Part shown: piece by piece, positions 5,715 to 6,815 of the stretch | Layout of the letters: every line of letters begins with the position of its first letter | Numbering within the stretch: position 1 is the stretch's first letter | DNA from: Ignavibacteria bacterium | GTDB taxonomy: Bacteria; Bacteroidota; Ignavibacteria; Ignavibacteriales; Melioribacteraceae | Direction of reading: 5' to 3' | DNA length: 6,815 nucleotides | NCBI GenBank assembly: GCA_027347545.1 | Contig: DAIEQT010000059.1 | Span: 1-6,815 of the forward strand | Position numbers and translations under genes: made by a program | Notes under the pieces: generated by a model | The model's input: only the letters and a program-made list of their open reading frames with translations | Database searches by the model: none | Told to the model about the DNA's origin: nothing

Positions 5715-6815
5715 ATGACATTCGAAAATTTTGCCCGGCTTGCTCAGCAGTATAAACTCGTTCCGGTTTACGAGCGCGTTGCCGCCGATTTGCTTACACC
5801 GGTTACAGCATACTTAAAAATTCGTGAGAAAGATAAAATTTCTTTCCTTCTTGAATCAGTTGAAGGAATTGGCAGGCTTGCCCGTTATTCTTTCATTGGT
5901 TTGAATCCATCCGAGATAATTTCTAACGACTACAAAACAGTTACTGTAAAAACTTCCAACGAAACAAAAACATTTGAAGGAACCATCTTTAGCTATTTGA
6001 AAAATAGAATTGCTGAATTTGCTCATCCGACAATTGATGATCTTTCCTACTTTACCGGTGGATTAGTCGGCTTTATTGGCTTCGATAATATTTCTCTGAT
6101 TGAAGATGTAATCTCTTACGATGAAACTAAGAAAGGAATATCTCCAGATTCAGTCTTCGGCTTGTACAACACCATTATAGTTTTCGATCACTTCAAACAT
6201 CAGATAATTTTAATTACAAATGTGGATTGCAGTGATAAATCCAATCTTGATGATAAGTTTAACAAAGCTACAGCTACACTTTCGGAATTGAAGCAATTAC
6301 TTAGTAAAGATTTGCATCACAAATCTGATTTCAAAGCAAATCCTACTTCTTTGAGTGAAATTGAAGAAGCTGAATTCCTTAAACTTGTTGAGAGAAGCAA
6401 GAAGAATATTTACGCCGGAGACGTTTTTCAGATTGTTCTTTCAAAAAGATTTGAAGCTGATTACAGCGGCGACAGTTTTAACGTTTACCGCGCGCTAAGA
6501 ATGATTAATCCTTCTCCATATATGTACTACATGGAATTTGAAAACGACTTCAAAGTTATTGGTACATCACCGGAAGATTTACTAAAAGTAAAAAACCGCA
6601 AAGCGGAAATCTTACCTATTGCCGGAACCAGACGGCGCGGCAAAAGTGAAGAAGAAGATTTACAGTTAGAGAAAGAATTGATGAACGATCCAAAGGAAAT
6701 TGCTGAGCATGTTATGCTTGTTGACTTAGCTCGCAACGATCTTGGAAGAATCTGCAAGCTCGGCACAGTTCAAATTAGTGAGCAAATGAAAATAAACCGC
6801 TTCTCTCACGTGATG
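5715..6815 (+). CDS. trpE: Anthranilate synthase component I, 3'-truncated by the window end
   Basis: TrpE combines chorismate with ammonia (supplied by TrpG from glutamine) to make anthranilate, the first committed step of tryptophan synthesis. The ATG at 5715 is preceded by AGGA (5706-5709) at 5 nt. The 367 visible codons stay open to the window edge; the family is usually about 460-520 residues, so the C-terminal quarter is missing. The N-terminal domain has LLES (45-48), part of the Trp feedback-inhibition site. The chorismate-binding domain has NPSPYMYY (265-272), also a feedback-site motif, then GTSPE, IAGTRRRG (302-309) and DPKEIAEHVMLVDLARNDLG (325-344), with the Glu/His residues of the Mg-chorismate site. 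Retained feedback motifs suggest allosteric control in addition to attenuation. NPSPYMYY and LLES favour TrpE over PabB. It is presumably the first gene of a trp operon continuing beyond the window. Confidence 0.95.
   Translation, partial: MTFENFARLAQQYKLVPVYERVAADLLTPVTAYLKIREKDKISFLLESVEGIGRLARYSFIGLNPSEIISNDYKTVTVKTSNETKTFEGTIFSYLKNRIAEFAHPTIDDLSYFTGGLVGFIGFDNISLIEDVISYDETKKGISPDSVFGLYNTIIVFDHFKHQIILITNVDCSDKSNLDDKFNKATATLSELKQLLSKDLHHKSDFKANPTSLSEIEEAEFLKLVERSKKNIYAGDVFQIVLSKRFEADYSGDSFNVYRALRMINPSPYMYYMEFENDFKVIGTSPEDLLKVKNRKAEILPIAGTRRRGKSEEEDLQLEKELMNDPKEIAEHVMLVDLARNDLGRICKLGTVQISEQMKINRFSHVM

Noticed and set aside
6527..6766. Minus-strand open frame inside trpE
   Set aside because: It lies wholly opposite highly conserved TrpE sequence (NPSPYMYY to DPKEIAEH) and is serine-rich in the way antisense frames often are; no ribosome site.
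5715..6815. Para-aminobenzoate synthase component I (PabB) instead of TrpE
   Set aside because: The LLES and NPSPYMYY feedback-site motifs and the Trp-codon leader directly upstream point to TrpE.

Overview
The window reads as a piece of a free-living, AT-rich bacterial chromosome from the Bacteroidota/Chlorobiota (FCB) side of the tree, plausibly an Ignavibacteria-like lineage. The main clue is the compact primary sigma factor, which lacks region 1.1 and has the sequence style of that group. Candidate promoters also fit a TTG / TAnnTTTG pattern better than TTGACA/TATAAT, and several genes have weak or no Shine-Dalgarno. The phylum assignment is inference from family resemblance, not from a search.

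Layout. Bases 1-833 (+) hold the 3' part of a cyclic-nucleotide-binding-domain protein followed 11 nt later by a UspA-type universal stress protein. A hairpin at 849-870 separates them from a convergent gene (886-1500, -) for a membrane-anchored TPR protein. The 431-nt gap 1501-1931 contains nested inverted repeats (1611-1685) that look like a mobile or structured repeat, plus the upstream regions of both flanking genes. Next come the primary sigma factor (1932-2792, TTG start) and its strong intrinsic terminator, a cysteine-synthase-family PLP enzyme with an added cysteine-rich tail (2883-3986), and a class V aminotransferase/cysteine-desulfurase-like PLP enzyme (4026-5501).

The most striking element lies at 5511-5715. 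It comprises a promoter, a 28-codon leader peptide gene with four consecutive Trp codons (5551-5637), an antiterminator strand that overlaps the leader stop codon, and an intrinsic terminator (5666-5698). This is a complete transcription-attenuation cassette for tryptophan, placed directly in front of trpE (5715 to the window end, truncated). The leader peptide is too short to stand out in a routine gene scan.

Functionally, two PLP enzymes of sulfur/cysteine chemistry probably form one transcription unit, and a tryptophan biosynthesis operon starts immediately after them. Only 9 nt separate the aminotransferase stop codon from the trp promoter, with no terminator between, so the trp attenuator may also act on read-through transcripts.
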